Assembly: GCF_026427715.1 (NCBI RefSeq)
Contig: NZ_CP107558.1
Coordinates: 657,001 to 721,000, forward strand
Direction of reading: 5' to 3'
Source of the DNA: Methylocystis sp. MJC1
GTDB lineage: Bacteria; Pseudomonadota; Alphaproteobacteria; Rhizobiales; Beijerinckiaceae
Length of the DNA stretch: 64,000 bases
Below, in pieces: positions 8,359 through 18,125 of the stretch. The notes beneath the pieces were generated by a model, which was not told where the DNA came from, searched no databases, and saw only the letters and a list, made by a program, of their open reading frames with translations. Numbering within the stretch: position 1 is the first letter of the stretch; every line of letters begins with the position of its first letter. The translations under genes and the position numbers were made by a program.

Positions 8359-10020
8359 ATGGCGAGTTCGACTGCCGGAGCGCATGACCATCCGAGAGGC
8401 CTGCGCCGCTTTCTCTTCTCCACGAACCACAAGGATATCGGCACCCTTTACCTGATCCTCGCCGTCATTGGCGGGATGGTGGGTCTGCTGATGTCGATCG
8501 GCATTCGCGCCGAGCTGATGTATCCGGGCATCAATGTATTCCCGGGTCTCGCCAAGCTGATCAACGGCGCCGATCCGTCGATGGGCCTCGATCCGGCTAA
8601 GAACCTCTACAATGTGTTCATCACCGCCCATGGCGTGCTCATGATCTTCTTCATGGTCATGCCGGCGCTGATGGGCGGGTACGCCAACTGGTTCGTGCCG
8701 ATCATGATCGGCGCGCCTGATATGGCGTTTCCGCGCCTCAACAACATCTCCTTCTGGTTCCTCGCGGTTTCGCTGATCCTGCTGGTGCTGTCGATGTTCG
8801 TCGAGGGCGCGCCGGGCATGCTTGGTTTCGGCGGCGGCTGGGTGTTCTATCCGCCGCTATCGTCGAACACCGGCCATCCGGGTCCGGCGATGGATTTCGT
8901 GATCCTCTCGCTGCATCTCGCGGGCGCGTCGTCGATCCTGGGTTCGATCAACTTCATCACCACGATCTTCAACATGCGCGCGCCGGGCATGACGCTGCAC
9001 AAGATGCCGCTCTTCGCCTGGGCCATGCTGGTCACGGCCTTCCTGCTGGTTCTCACGCTCCCGGTTCTCGCCGGCGCGATCACCATGCTGCTGACGGACC
9101 GCAACTTCGGCACCATGTTCTACGATCCGGCCGGCGGCGGCGACCCGCTGCTGTTCCAGCATCTGTTCTGGTTCTTCGGCCATCCGGAAGTCTATGTGCT
9201 GATCCTGCCGGGATTCGGCCTCATCAGCCACATCGTGTCGACCTTCTCGAAGAAGCCGGTTTTCGGTTATCTCGGCATGGCCTACGCCATGGTCGCCATC
9301 GGCTTCCTGGGCTGCATCGTGTGGGCGCACCACATGTATACGGTCGGCCTGTCGCTGAACGCGCAGCGCTACTTCGTCTTCGCCACAATGGTGATCGCGG
9401 TGCCGACCGGCATCAAGATCTTCTCGTGGATCGCGACGATGTGGGGCGGTTCGATCAGCTTCCGCGCGCCGATGATCTGGGCGATCGGCTTCATCTTCGT
9501 GTTCACCATGGGCGGCGTCACCGGCGTCGTTCTCGCGAACGCCTCGGCCGACCGCCAGCTCCACGAGACCTATTTCGTGGTGGCGCACTTCCATTACACG
9601 ATGTCGCTCGGCGCCGTCTTCGCCGTCTTCGCGGGCTTCTATTACTGGTTCCCGAAGATGACGGGCTATCTCTACAATGAGACGCTCTCGAAGGCGCATT
9701 TCATCGTGCTCTTCATCGGCGTCAACATGACCTTCTTCCCGCAGCATTTCCTCGGCCTCGCCGGCATGCCGCGCCGCTACATCGACTATCCGGACGCTTT
9801 CGCGCTCTGGAACTACATCTCCTCGGTGGGCGCGTTCATCGGCGGTCTGAGCATGCTGATCTTCTTCTATGCGATCTTCGAGGCCTTCTCGAAGAAGCGT
9901 GAAGCGGGCGCTAATCCGTGGGGCGTGGGCGCCACGACGTTGGAATGGACGCTGCCGTCGCCGCCGCCGTTCCATCAGTTCGAGGTCCTGCCGCGCATCT
10001 CCGGCCAGGGCCACCAGTAA
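8359..10020 (+). CDS. coxA: Cytochrome c oxidase subunit I
   Basis: 553-residue catalytic subunit with 12 membrane helices, low-spin heme a and the heme a3-CuB site. Visible motifs are the opening [13 protein letters not shown], the CuB/crosslink segment [18 protein letters not shown], the histidine pair [11 protein letters not shown], the K-channel region and the heme-ligand [17 protein letters not shown]. It follows coxB by 39 bases. Together with ctaB, ctaG and coxC it defines a complete aa3 oxidase. Confidence 0.98.
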   Translation: MASSTAGAHDHPRGLRRFLFSTNHKDIGTLYLILAVIGGMVGLLMSIGIRAELMYPGINVFPGLAKLINGADPSMGLDPAKNLYNVFITAHGVLMIFFMVMPALMGGYANWFVPIMIGAPDMAFPRLNNISFWFLAVSLILLVLSMFVEGAPGMLGFGGGWVFYPPLSSNTGHPGPAMDFVILSLHLAGASSILGSINFITTIFNMRAPGMTLHKMPLFAWAMLVTAFLLVLTLPVLAGAITMLLTDRNFGTMFYDPAGGGDPLLFQHLFWFFGHPEVYVLILPGFGLISHIVSTFSKKPVFGYLGMAYAMVAIGFLGCIVWAHHMYTVGLSLNAQRYFVFATMVIAVPTGIKIFSWIATMWGGSISFRAPMIWAIGFIFVFTMGGVTGVVLANASADRQLHETYFVVAHFHYTMSLGAVFAVFAGFYYWFPKMTGYLYNETLSKAHFIVLFIGVNMTFFPQHFLGLAGMPRRYIDYPDAFALWNYISSVGAFIGGLSMLIFFYAIFEAFSKKREAGANPWGVGATTLEWTLPSPPPFHQFEVLPRISGQGHQ

Positions 10021-10028
10021 AGAGAACA

Positions 10029-10060
10029 GGGTTGGCGCGGCTGCCTGGCCGCGCCAACCC
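10029..10060 (+). other. Perfect 12-bp hairpin between coxA and ctaB
   Basis: GGGTTGGCGCGG / CCGCGCCAACCC with an eight-base loop, in the 95-base coxA-ctaB gap and not followed by a T-tract. It is a likely message-stabilising or attenuating stem-loop that would favour coxBA over the assembly genes. Confidence 0.6.
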
Positions 10061-10115
10061 CTGCACTAGAGAACGACCGAGCTCGCGTTTTATCTAATCA
10101 AGAGCGAACCAAGCG

Positions 10116-11060
10116 ATGAGCGACGCTTCCTATCTCGAAGGCGCCAAAGCGGCGCGTAGCGTGCCGCAAATTCCGATCGCCGCGCCTTCGGATTATTTGC
10201 TGCTGCTGAAGCCGCGCGTAATGTCGCTGGTCGTTCTCACCGCGCTCGCCGGTATTCTGCTCGCGCCTGTTCCCCCGCATCCGCTCGTTGCTTTCGCCGC
10301 GCTTCTCTCCATCGCCGTCGGCGCTGGCGCCTCCGGCGCGCTCAACATGTGGTACGACGCCGACATTGACGCGATCATGACGCGCACGGCGCGCCGCCCG
10401 ATTCCGGCGGGTCGCATGGAGCCCGAATCGGCGTTGGCCTTCGGCCTCGTGCTGTCCATGCTTTCCGTGTTCACGCTGGGCTTTGCGACCAACTGGCTGG
10501 CCGCCGCGCTCCTGGCTTTCACGATTTTCTTCTATGTCATTATCTACACGATGTGGCTGAAGCGTTCGACGCCTCAGAACATCGTCATCGGCGGCGCTGC
10601 GGGCGCCTTGCCGCCCATGGTCGGCTATGCCGCTGCGACGGGGCAGATCGGCCTCGCAAGCATCATCCTCTTCGCCATCATCTTCGTCTGGACGCCGCCG
10701 CATTTCTGGGCTCTGGCGCTGGTGAAACATGACGATTACGGCCGCGCCGGCGTGCCGATGATGCCGAATGTGCTTGGGGCCGACCGTACGCGGCGCGAGA
10801 TTCTCGCTTATTCCCTGTTGCTTGCGCCCCTGGGCGTGGCGCCATGGTTGATGGGGTTCGCGGGCTTTGTGTATGGCGCCGTGGCGATTGTCGCGGGGCT
10901 CTATCTCACATGGCTCGCTGTCGAGGTCTATCGCAAGCGGGAGGGCGATATCGCCCGCCGGGCCTCGATGAAACTGTTCTTTTTCTCGATCTCCTATCTC
11001 TTCCTGCTGTTCCTGATCATAGTCGGTGAGCGCCTGCTGACGATCGCCGGAATCATCTGA
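10116..11060 (+). CDS. ctaB: Protoheme IX farnesyltransferase (heme O synthase)
   Basis: 314-residue UbiA-family membrane prenyltransferase adding a farnesyl group to heme B, the first step to heme A for the oxidase. The diagnostic Asp-rich loops are present: [19 protein letters not shown] (first motif) and the later [15 protein letters not shown]. About nine hydrophobic helices follow, with [13 protein letters not shown] between them. Position between coxA and ctaG is standard for this cluster. Confidence 0.96.
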   Translation: MSDASYLEGAKAARSVPQIPIAAPSDYLLLLKPRVMSLVVLTALAGILLAPVPPHPLVAFAALLSIAVGAGASGALNMWYDADIDAIMTRTARRPIPAGRMEPESALAFGLVLSMLSVFTLGFATNWLAAALLAFTIFFYVIIYTMWLKRSTPQNIVIGGAAGALPPMVGYAAATGQIGLASIILFAIIFVWTPPHFWALALVKHDDYGRAGVPMMPNVLGADRTRREILAYSLLLAPLGVAPWLMGFAGFVYGAVAIVAGLYLTWLAVEVYRKREGDIARRASMKLFFFSISYLFLLFLIIVGERLLTIAGII

Positions 11061-11071
11061 AGGGAGATGAG

Positions 11072-11248
11072 ATGAACGTCGAGCACAACCCGAATATCGA
11101 AGAGGGCGTCGTCCTCACGCCGGAGCAGGCGCGTAGCCGCCGCGCCCGCAATATCGCCATCGCCGTGACCGTCGCCTTGCTCGCGGTGCTGTTCTACGCG
11201 CTGACCCTCGTCAAGCTCGGCGGCGCCGTCGCCAATCGGCAGATCTGA
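11072..11248 (+). CDS. Small CoxF-like membrane protein
   Basis: 58-residue protein starting MNVEHNPNIEEGVV, with a basic stretch ARSRRARN before a single membrane helix (IAIAVTVALLAVLFYALTLV). An AGGGAG ribosome site sits just upstream of the ATG. Small single-helix proteins of this kind lie between ctaB and ctaG in alphaproteobacterial cox clusters and are annotated as CoxF-like. The function is probably in oxidase assembly or stability. Its stop is one base from the ctaG start. Confidence 0.8.
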   Translation: MNVEHNPNIEEGVVLTPEQARSRRARNIAIAVTVALLAVLFYALTLVKLGGAVANRQI

Positions 11249-11249
11249 C

Positions 11250-11843
11250 ATGTCCGAGCCCGCTCACAAGCCCCCCAGGAAGCCCGGCGCGATCGCCGCG
11301 GCGCTGGTCGTCGGCTCTTTGGGCATGCTTGGGCTTTCCTTCGCCTCGGTTCCCCTCTATCGCGCCTTTTGCGCGGCGACCGGTTTCGGCGGAACGCCCC
11401 AGATCGCCAAAGCGAACCCAACGGTGCAGGGCGAACGTCGCCTCGCCGTCCGATTCGACGCCAACGTCTCTCGGGAGCTCCCCTGGCGTTTCGAGCCCGA
11501 GGTTCCGAAAATCTCTTTGCGCACGGGCGAGACCACGACCGTCTATTACAAAGCGACCAACCTCTCCGATAAGGAGACCCGCGGGCAGGCGGCCTATAAC
11601 GTCAGTCCCGATCAGGCGGGCGCGTTTTTCGTGAAGGTCGCCTGTTTCTGCTTCGACGAACAAAGGCTCGGCCCGGGTGAGACGGCCGAATGGCCCGTCG
11701 TCTTCTATCTCGACCCTGCGCTCGAAAAGGACGAGGCGATGCGCCGCGTCGAGGAGATTACGCTTTCCTATTCCTTCTTCCCGACCAAGGCGCCGGCCAC
11801 AGCCAAGACCAACGCCGAAGTCGGGCAGAAGCCCAAATCCTGA
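11250..11843 (+). CDS. ctaG: Cytochrome c oxidase assembly protein CtaG (Cox11 family)
   Basis: 197-residue copper chaperone that inserts CuB into subunit I. A single N-terminal membrane anchor (AAALVVGSLGMLGLSFASVPLYRAFC) carries the first copper cysteine. The periplasmic domain shows the conserved KVACFCFDEQ copper motif and ends with LSYSFFP. It starts one base after the CoxF-like stop, indicating translational coupling. Confidence 0.96.
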   Translation: MSEPAHKPPRKPGAIAAALVVGSLGMLGLSFASVPLYRAFCAATGFGGTPQIAKANPTVQGERRLAVRFDANVSRELPWRFEPEVPKISLRTGETTTVYYKATNLSDKETRGQAAYNVSPDQAGAFFVKVACFCFDEQRLGPGETAEWPVVFYLDPALEKDEAMRRVEEITLSYSFFPTKAPATAKTNAEVGQKPKS

Positions 11844-11914
11844 CCGCCGGCGGCGCCGGGGGGATTTCAACCTGGAACACGCCGGGCGACCGGCGAATGA
11901 CGAGGAAAAGAAGA

Positions 11915-12805
11915 ATGGCCGACGGACACGCGAAACCGCAACATGACTATCATCTTGTCGATCCGAGTCCGTGGCCGATCGCCGGGGCCTTCTCGGCGCT
12001 GTTTACGGCCATCGGCGCCATCATGTGGATGGCGCAGCACAAGGGCGCCCCGATTTATGGCCAGACCTGGGGCGGCGTGCTCTTCTTCGTCGGCCTCGCG
12101 CTGATTCTCGCGGTCATGTACGCCTGGTGGAGCGACGTGGTTCGCGAGGCGCAGGTCGAAGGTCATCACACGCCCGTCGTCCAGCTCCATCACCGCTACG
12201 GGATGATCCTGTTCATCCTCTCCGAGGTGATGTTCTTCGTCGCCTGGTTCTGGGCCTTCTTCAATTCCAGCATCTTCCCCGGCGACATCTGGCAGGTCAC
12301 GCGCACTGAGATCTTCCATGGCGTATGGCCGCCGCAAGGCATCGAGGTTCTGAGCCCCTGGAAGCTGCCGCTGCTCAATACGGTGATCCTGCTGACCTCC
12401 GGCGCGACGCTGACCTGGGCGCATCACGGCTTGCTTCACGACAACCGCGATCAGCTCAAGAAGGGCCTGATGGCGACGATTGGCCTGGGCCTGCTCTTCA
12501 CCCTGATTCAGGGTTATGAGTATGCGCACGCTCCCTTCGCCTTCTCCTTCGATCCGGCGCATCCGGCGGCGACCAATTACGGCTCGACCTTCTTCATGGC
12601 GACGGGCTTCCATGGTTTCCACGTCATCGTCGGCACGATCTTCCTGATTGTCTGCCTGGCGCGCACCCTCAAGGGGCATTTCACGTCGGGCCAGCACCTC
12701 GGCTTCGAATTCGCCGCGTGGTATTGGCACTTCGTCGACGTGGTCTGGTTGTTCCTGTTCTGCTGCATATATGTGTGGGGGAACTGGGGCGGCGCGATGG
12801 AGTAA
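11915..12805 (+). CDS. coxC: Cytochrome c oxidase subunit III
   Basis: 296-residue seven-helix subunit that stabilises the oxidase and its proton uptake. It shows the family opening HDYHLVDPSPWPI, the motif HHRYGMILFILSEVMFF, and the C-terminal block GFHGFHVIVG then WYWHFVDVVWLFLF. The ATG at 11915 has GAGG about nine bases upstream. An ATG at 11897 would add six residues and cannot be excluded. Confidence 0.96.
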   Translation: MADGHAKPQHDYHLVDPSPWPIAGAFSALFTAIGAIMWMAQHKGAPIYGQTWGGVLFFVGLALILAVMYAWWSDVVREAQVEGHHTPVVQLHHRYGMILFILSEVMFFVAWFWAFFNSSIFPGDIWQVTRTEIFHGVWPPQGIEVLSPWKLPLLNTVILLTSGATLTWAHHGLLHDNRDQLKKGLMATIGLGLLFTLIQGYEYAHAPFAFSFDPAHPAATNYGSTFFMATGFHGFHVIVGTIFLIVCLARTLKGHFTSGQHLGFEFAAWYWHFVDVVWLFLFCCIYVWGNWGGAME

Positions 12806-12850
12806 TCGCGCGGCTGCGCGGTTCGCGCGCCCGCCTCATAGCTGAAATCG

Positions 12851-12883
12851 ACGGTCACGGCGCCGCCGTGGCCGTTTTCTTTA
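12851..12883 (+). terminator. Terminator-like hairpin after coxC, overlapping the DUF983 ribosome site
   Basis: ACGGTCACGGC / GCCGTGGCCGT (one G-U wobble), three-base loop, then TTTTCTTT. The T-tract runs directly into AGGAAG, the apparent ribosome site of the next gene. The structure should end most cox transcripts while some read through. Confidence 0.75.
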
Positions 12884-12899
12884 GGAAGCGAGCTTGAAA

Positions 12900-13277
12900 A
12901 TGGCTGAAGAGCAGATTTACCCGCCGGCGCAAATCTATATCGACGGTCTGCTCGGTAGGTGCCCCCGCTGCAGCAAGGGCCATATGATCAAAGGGCTGCT
13001 GCAGGTTGCGCCCAAATGCGAAGTCTGCGGCCTTGATTTCTCTTTCGCCGACACAGGCGATGGCCCCGCCATTTTCGTGATGATGATCGCAGGTTTCCTC
13101 ATTGTCGGCCTCGCGTGGTACATTGAGGTCGTCTATCAACCGCCTTATTGGGTGCATGCGCTCATCTTCCTGCCGTTCTCGGCGATCGTCTGCATCGGCC
13201 TGCTCCGGCCGGCAAAAGGCCTTTTGATCGCGCTTCAATATTTCAACAAGGCCGAAGAGGGTCAGCGCGAATCATGA
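12900..13277 (+). CDS. DUF983 family membrane protein
   Basis: 125 residues. A zinc-ribbon-like N-terminus with GRCPRCSKGHM and PKCEVCGLDF (two CxxC pairs) is followed by two membrane helices. DUF983 proteins lie in alphaproteobacterial cox clusters between coxC and SURF1 and are presumed oxidase or heme-insertion accessories; no reaction is established. A TTG at 12894 is a possible alternative start. The stop overlaps the SURF1 ATG (ATGA), so the two genes are coupled. Confidence 0.88.
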   Translation: MAEEQIYPPAQIYIDGLLGRCPRCSKGHMIKGLLQVAPKCEVCGLDFSFADTGDGPAIFVMMIAGFLIVGLAWYIEVVYQPPYWVHALIFLPFSAIVCIGLLRPAKGLLIALQYFNKAEEGQRES

Positions 13278-14011
13278 GAGCGGGCGCGCGGGCGCTGCTA
13301 TGGCCCGCAGTCGCAACGGCGCTGGCCTGCGCTCTGCTTGCCAGCCTCGGCGTCTGGCAGGTCAGGCGCCTGGGCGAAAAGGAAGCCTTGATCGCGCGCG
13401 TCGAGGCGCGTGTACATCTTGCGCCGAACGCGCTTCCGCCAAGCGAGGCCTGGTCGACGCTTGCGCCTGCAGATTATGAATTTACCCATGCCGAGACCAG
13501 CGGGCATTACCTCCCGGGCCGCGACGCTCTGATCTTTATGAAGCCGCCCGAAGGCTATGGCCTGGAGCCCGGCTATATGGTCGTGACGCCCTTCGCACTG
13601 AAGACCGGCGGCGTTCTGCTTGTCGAGCGCGGGTTCACCCCCGTCTCCAAGATTGATAACGCCGAAGGCCGCGCGCCACCCGCGGGCGAGACGGAGATCT
13701 CCGGCTTGCTGCGCGCTCCACAGATGCGAAACCCCTTCACGCCGGCGGACTCTCCCAACCGCCTGATCTGGTATACGCGCGACCCTGCGGCGATTGCCGC
13801 CGCCCTCGGCGTCGGCGGCGCGGCTCCCTTCACATTGGCCTTGATCGGCCCGACGAGCGCAGGCTCCAACGGCTTTCCGCGCCTTGTCGAGGCCACGCCC
13901 GAATTCGTGAATAATCACCTCTCCTACGCCTTTACCTGGTTCTCGCTCGCCGCTGCGCTTCTTGTCATTTTCGTCCTATATGCGCGCGGGCGCTCGGGAG
14001 GCGCCGCTTAA
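13274..14011 (+). CDS. SURF1-family cytochrome oxidase biogenesis protein
   Basis: 245 residues with the SURF1 layout: N-terminal membrane helix ending in LGVWQVRRLGEKEALI, a periplasmic beta domain with GYMVVTPFALKTGGVLLVERGF, and a C-terminal helix preceded by NNHLSYAFTWFSLA. SURF1 helps insert heme a into subunit I. The ATG at 13274 overlaps the DUF983 stop by four bases. Last gene of the oxidase cluster. Confidence 0.93.
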   Translation: MRAGARALLWPAVATALACALLASLGVWQVRRLGEKEALIARVEARVHLAPNALPPSEAWSTLAPADYEFTHAETSGHYLPGRDALIFMKPPEGYGLEPGYMVVTPFALKTGGVLLVERGFTPVSKIDNAEGRAPPAGETEISGLLRAPQMRNPFTPADSPNRLIWYTRDPAAIAAALGVGGAAPFTLALIGPTSAGSNGFPRLVEATPEFVNNHLSYAFTWFSLAAALLVIFVLYARGRSGGAA

Positions 14012-14089
14012 AGAGGCGACGAGCCTTGCGGCCAGCGTCGATATGGTATGAAAAGGCGTTGACGCGTCATGCTTCGCGCCGCCTGCGAG

Positions 14090-15508
14090 ATGGAACTGAA
14101 ATTGCGCTACCTTTCGACGCGTGGCGAAGCCGCGCAGCTTGATTTTGACGACGTTTTGCTCGCTGGCCTCGCTACGGACGGCGGTCTCTACACGCCTCTC
14201 GCCTATCCGCATGTCTCGCCCAAGGACATCGCCGCCCTTGCGGGCCAATCCTACGCCGAGACCGCCGCGCGCCTTATCGCGCCCTTCCTGACGGAGGAGG
14301 CCTCCCGGGAGGCGCTTCGTGATCAGACGCAGGCGGCCTATGCGAGCTTCCGGCATCGCGCCATCGCCCCGCTGACGCAGATTGCCGACAATCTCTTCGT
14401 GCTGGAGCTCTTCCACGGCCCGACCCTGGCGTTCAAGGATCTGGCCATGCAGCTCCTCGGCCGCATGATGAACGACGTGCTGGAGAAACGAAATCTGCGC
14501 GCCACCATCGTCGGCGCGACCTCCGGCGATACGGGCGCCGCGGCGATCGAAGCGTTTCGCGGCCTGCCGCGCGTCGACGTTTTCATTCTTTATCCGCACG
14601 GCCGCGTCTCCGACGTGCAGCGCAAGCAGATGACCTGCGTCGCCGATGAAAATATCCACACCATCGCGTTGCAGGGCACATTCGACGACGCGCAGAACAT
14701 TCTAAAGCGTCTGTTCCGAAACCAGCCGTTTCGCGAAGGCGTCGGCCTCGCCGGCGTGAATTCCATCAACTGGGCGCGCGTCGTCGCCCAGACGGTCTAC
14801 TATTTCACGAGCGCCGTCTCTCTCGGCGCGCCGCATCGGCGTGTTTCCTTTGCCGTCCCGACAGGAAATTTCGGCGATGTGCTCGCGGGCTATATCGCCA
14901 AACATATGGGCCTGCCGATCGAGCGGCTGATCGTCGCCACCAACGCCAACGATATTCTCGCCCGCGCCATTGCGACCGGGCGCTACGAGCCGCGCGGCGT
15001 GACCCCGACGCAATCACCCTCGATGGACATACAAGTCTCGTCGAATTTCGAGCGCCTGCTGTTCGACGCCGCCGGACGCGATCATACGGCGATTCGCGCC
15101 GTCTTCGCTTCGCTCGAGCAATCCGGCGCCTTCGAGATCCCCGCCGCCGCGCTCGCCGCCATTCGCGCAGAGTTCGACGCGACCTCGGTCGGCGAAGCCG
15201 AGACGACCGATGAGATCGCGCGCACATGGCGGGACGCCGGCTATGTGCTCGACCCGCATACGGCGACCGGCGTGCGTGCGGCGCGGGCGCGGCTGACGCA
15301 GGACCCCTCAACGCCCGTCGTCGCGCTATCGACCGCTCATCCGGCGAAATTTCCTGACGCCATTGAACGCGCCATTGGCAAGCGCCCGCTTCTCCCCGAA
15401 TCGATTGCGGCGCGGCTCGAAGGGCCCGAGCGCTTCACCATCTTGGAAAATGACGAAGCGCGCATCGCCGCCTTCATTGCGGAGCGCGCCCGAGCGGCGC
15501 GAGCATGA
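14090..15508 (+). CDS. thrC: Threonine synthase
   Basis: PLP enzyme converting O-phosphohomoserine to threonine. Of the long (about 470 residue) bacterial type, with YLSTRGEA at the start, the PLP-lysine motif GPTLAFKDLAMQLLG, phosphate-binding GATSGDTGAAAIEAF and VPTGNFGDVLAGY. ATG 14090 gives the usual N-terminus; an in-frame ATG at 14069 would add seven residues and neither has a strong ribosome site. It overlaps the acetyltransferase gene by four bases. In many relatives an M16 peptidase gene lies between these two; here it is absent. Confidence 0.96.
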   Translation: MELKLRYLSTRGEAAQLDFDDVLLAGLATDGGLYTPLAYPHVSPKDIAALAGQSYAETAARLIAPFLTEEASREALRDQTQAAYASFRHRAIAPLTQIADNLFVLELFHGPTLAFKDLAMQLLGRMMNDVLEKRNLRATIVGATSGDTGAAAIEAFRGLPRVDVFILYPHGRVSDVQRKQMTCVADENIHTIALQGTFDDAQNILKRLFRNQPFREGVGLAGVNSINWARVVAQTVYYFTSAVSLGAPHRRVSFAVPTGNFGDVLAGYIAKHMGLPIERLIVATNANDILARAIATGRYEPRGVTPTQSPSMDIQVSSNFERLLFDAAGRDHTAIRAVFASLEQSGAFEIPAAALAAIRAEFDATSVGEAETTDEIARTWRDAGYVLDPHTATGVRAARARLTQDPSTPVVALSTAHPAKFPDAIERAIGKRPLLPESIAARLEGPERFTILENDEARIAAFIAERARAARA

Positions 15509-16110
15509 CTTCCATGGCTCTCTTTGGCGTCTTAGGCCGTCGCGACATGCCCATCAGGGGCGAGGGGCTCTATCTGCGGCCCTCCGAGATGCGCGACTAT
15601 CTGGAGTGGTCGTCGCTGCGTGAGAGAAGCCGCGCCTTCCTTACGCCATGGGAGCCGATCTGGCCCGTCGACGATCTCACGCGCGCAAGCTTTCGCTATC
15701 GGGTCCGCCGCCATGCGGAAGAGATGGCCCGGGACGAAGCCTATTCCTTTTTTGTTTTTCGCGAAGAGGATGACGCCCTCCTGGGCGGGCTCTCCTTCGG
15801 CCATGTGCGACGCGGCGTTTCTCAGGCGGCAACGCTCGGCTATTGGATGGGCGAGCCCTATGCAGGCAAGGGCTATATGACTCGCGCGGTGCGCGCCGCC
15901 TGCGCCTATATTTTCGAGAAACAGGGCCTGCATCGCATCGAGGCGGCCTGCTTACCCACGAATGAGCCTTCCAAGCGGCTCCTGGAGCGCGTTGGCTTCA
16001 AGCATGAGGGATATGCCCGCTCCTATTTGAACATCAATGGCCAGTGGCGCGACCATCTGCTCTTCGCGCTTTTGGAGACGGACCCCATCCCGCCGGGCAA
16101 GCCGGTGTAA
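15505..16110 (+). CDS. GNAT N-acetyltransferase, RimJ-like
   Basis: 201 residues. GNAT fold with GEGLYLRPSEMRDYLEW at the N-terminus, the core strand ATLGYWMGEPYAGKGYMTRAV (acetyl-CoA pyrophosphate loop), and RIEAACLPTNEPSKRLLERVGF. Closest in style to RimJ/RimL enzymes that acetylate ribosomal protein or other N-termini. The start overlaps the thrC stop (ATGA), so translation is coupled. The substrate cannot be read from sequence. Confidence 0.9.
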   Translation: MTSMALFGVLGRRDMPIRGEGLYLRPSEMRDYLEWSSLRERSRAFLTPWEPIWPVDDLTRASFRYRVRRHAEEMARDEAYSFFVFREEDDALLGGLSFGHVRRGVSQAATLGYWMGEPYAGKGYMTRAVRAACAYIFEKQGLHRIEAACLPTNEPSKRLLERVGFKHEGYARSYLNINGQWRDHLLFALLETDPIPPGKPV

Positions 16111-16148
16111 CGCTAAGTCTCCGCTCTGCATGGTTTATCCGAAATCGC

Positions 16149-16160
16149 TAACGCGCGTTA
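16149..16160 (+). promoter_or_regulatory. Perfect 12-bp palindrome upstream of the glycosyltransferase gene
   Basis: TAACGCGCGTTA, flanked by partial repeats ATCCG and CGGAT. It lies 116 bases before the GTG of the WecG-like gene and 39 bases after the acetyltransferase stop. It looks more like a regulator-binding site than a terminator because no T-run follows. Confidence 0.4.
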
Positions 16161-16275
16161 ATCGGATTTCGAGCATCGAGAAAGCATTCGATTGAGGGTA
16201 TTCCCAGCGACTTGCTGATTTTCCTCGGATTATGCGTAGGCTCTAACAGCCAAGACGTGAGACGAGGATTGTTCC

Positions 16276-17040
16276 GTGAGTATCGAAAACATCGACGCGA
16301 CGGTTGTGGGCGGCTGTTCGGTGGCTTGCCTCGGGCTCAAAGAAACAGCGCGCTTGATGTTGGACCTCGCACGCGCGCCGGCGCGAAAGGAAGGTCCTTA
16401 TTACTTGACCTCCGTCAACGGCGAAGTGATCGCGCGCCGCTTCTTCGACCGGAAATTTGCCAAGTCGATCGACTGCGCCGATTCGATCGCCGCCGACGGC
16501 CAGCCGCTGGTTGTGGCCTCCAAGCTCTTTTCAAAGAAAAAGCCGTTGCCGGAGCGCGTCGCGACAACGGACCTCTATCCGCTTGTTGCGCGCATGGCGC
16601 AGGACGCGGGCGCGAGCTTTTATCTCCTGGGCGCCTCAGAGGAGGTCAATCGCGCCGCCTATGAGGCGACCAAGCGCATGGTGCCGCGCCTCAATATTGT
16701 TGGCCGATCGCATGGGTTCCTGAAAGGCGCGGCGCTCGAGGAAAAGCTCGACGAGATCAACGCGCTCGCTCCGGATATTCTCTGGCTGGCCATGGGCGTG
16801 CCGCTGGAGCAGCAATTCGTGCGCGACCATGCGCGCCGGCTCAAAAACGTGAAGATGATCAAGACGTCGGGCGGCCTGTTTGACTTTGTCGCCGGCGCCA
16901 AGAAGCGCGCCCCAACCTGGATGCAGCTTATCGGCCTAGAATGGGCGTTCCGGCTCATGCTGGAGCCGCGTCGGCTGTTGAAACGCTATCTCACCACGAA
17001 TCCTATCGCGGCCTATTTGCTGCTGACGCAGACGCATTAA
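16276..17040 (+). CDS. WecG/TagA/CpsF-family glycosyltransferase
   Basis: 254 residues. The fold transfers N-acetylmannosamine-type sugars to a lipid-linked acceptor in polysaccharide synthesis. Visible blocks are YYLTSVNGEVIARR, DCADSIAADGQPLV, FYLLGASEEVN, the family signature DILWLAMGVPLEQQFV, GGLFDFVAGAKKRAP and WMQLIGLEWAFRLMLEPRRLLKRY. Translation begins at GTG (16276). It stands alone, without other polysaccharide genes nearby, so the pathway is unknown. A palindromic repeat element begins right after its stop. Confidence 0.93.
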   Translation: MSIENIDATVVGGCSVACLGLKETARLMLDLARAPARKEGPYYLTSVNGEVIARRFFDRKFAKSIDCADSIAADGQPLVVASKLFSKKKPLPERVATTDLYPLVARMAQDAGASFYLLGASEEVNRAAYEATKRMVPRLNIVGRSHGFLKGAALEEKLDEINALAPDILWLAMGVPLEQQFVRDHARRLKNVKMIKTSGGLFDFVAGAKKRAPTWMQLIGLEWAFRLMLEPRRLLKRYLTTNPIAAYLLLTQTH

Positions 17041-17165
17041 AGCGCATGCGCTCGGGCGGGCTCGCAAAGCGAGCGACCGGGAAGCCAACCAGCGATATTC
17101 TGGCGTCCCCGGTCGGCTTCCAGTCGGCCCATCCCCTCAAAGCGAATTATTCAAGCGGATACGGC
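17041..17165. repeat. Dispersed palindromic element, copy A (diverged)
   Basis: Core CTCGCAAAGCGAGCGACCGGGAA with a degraded partner arm (CCCCGGTCGGCTTCC), then the long-arm end GAATTATTCAAGCGGATACGG shared with the copy at 29863. It sits between convergent wecG-like and hisG genes, and the hisG stop codon lies inside the arm. Confidence 0.7.
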
Positions 17166-18125
17166 TTCAAGCCGCCCGGCCAGTTTTCCCCAAAGGGCGT
17201 TGCCGGCTTTGAAAACATAATCGAGCTTGGCGCTTGTCACGCTCTGGGCGCCCTTGCCGATCAACCAATCCGCGAGGGCCGCGACCTGTTTGGCAGGACA
17301 GGCGAAGGTCGTCGTTTCGCCATTGCGTTCTCGCAACGTGGCGCCGAAATTGGTCTGAGCCTCGCCTAAAGCCTCGTCGCTCAACGAAATTGCCGCCCGC
17401 ACCTCGCGTGTCGCGCGGGCTTCCTCTTCCGCCGCGATGCGCGAGAGAATGACGCGCGCGGCCTCCTTCGCCGTTTCGCTCCAGGGCGCTGAGAGCGACG
17501 CCACGAGATTGGCCTGCGAGCGCAGGATCACGCCGTCGTCGAGAATCTTGAGCGCGTTGGCGGCGAGCGTCGCGCCGGTGGTGGTGATGTCAACGATGAG
17601 GTCGGCGGAGCCGGCGGCGGGCGCGCCTTCGGTGGCGCCGGAGCTTTCCACGATGCGATAGTCGCCGACGCCATGTTGCGCGAAGAAGCGGCGCGTGGTG
17701 TTGAGATATTTCGTCGCGACGCGCAGGCCGCGCCCATGGCGCGCGCGAAAGCTGTCGGCGATGTCCGCGAGATCGGCCATGGCGCGCACGTCGATCCATG
17801 CCTGTGGGACCGCGACGACGACATTGGCGTGGCCGAAGCCCAGCGGCGCCAGCAGCTCCACTTTGCTCTCTGGATCGGCGATCTCCTCGCGCACCAGGTC
17901 TTCGCCGGTAATGCCGAAATGAACGTCGCCGCGCGCGAGGCGGCCGGTGATCTCGGAGGCCGAGAGATAAGCCACTTCGGCGCCGTCGAGCCCGGCGATG
18001 GCGCCGCGATAATCGCGGGCGCCGCGTCCCTGCGTCAGCTCCAGGCCGGCGCGGGCGAAGAAGGCGTTGGCGTTTTCCTGCAAGCGGCCCTTGGAGGGCG
18101 TCCCCACGATGAGCTTCTGCGTCAT
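17151..18125 (-). CDS. hisG: ATP phosphoribosyltransferase, HisZ-dependent form
   Basis: First enzyme of histidine synthesis, joining ATP and PRPP. 324 residues, with [12 protein letters not shown] at the start, [24 protein letters not shown] and the PRPP-binding segment [17 protein letters not shown]. Alphaproteobacteria use a HisG that needs the HisS-like partner HisZ, encoded immediately upstream here. The ATG overlaps the hisZ stop by four bases. The last residues (EAVSA and the TGA) are encoded inside the terminal arm of repeat copy A. Confidence 0.96.
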   Translation of the reverse strand: MTQKLIVGTPSKGRLQENANAFFARAGLELTQGRGARDYRGAIAGLDGAEVAYLSASEITGRLARGDVHFGITGEDLVREEIADPESKVELLAPLGFGHANVVVAVPQAWIDVRAMADLADIADSFRARHGRGLRVATKYLNTTRRFFAQHGVGDYRIVESSGATEGAPAAGSADLIVDITTTGATLAANALKILDDGVILRSQANLVASLSAPWSETAKEAARVILSRIAAEEEARATREVRAAISLSDEALGEAQTNFGATLRERNGETTTFACPAKQVAALADWLIGKGAQSVTSAKLDYVFKAGNALWGKLAGRLEAVSA

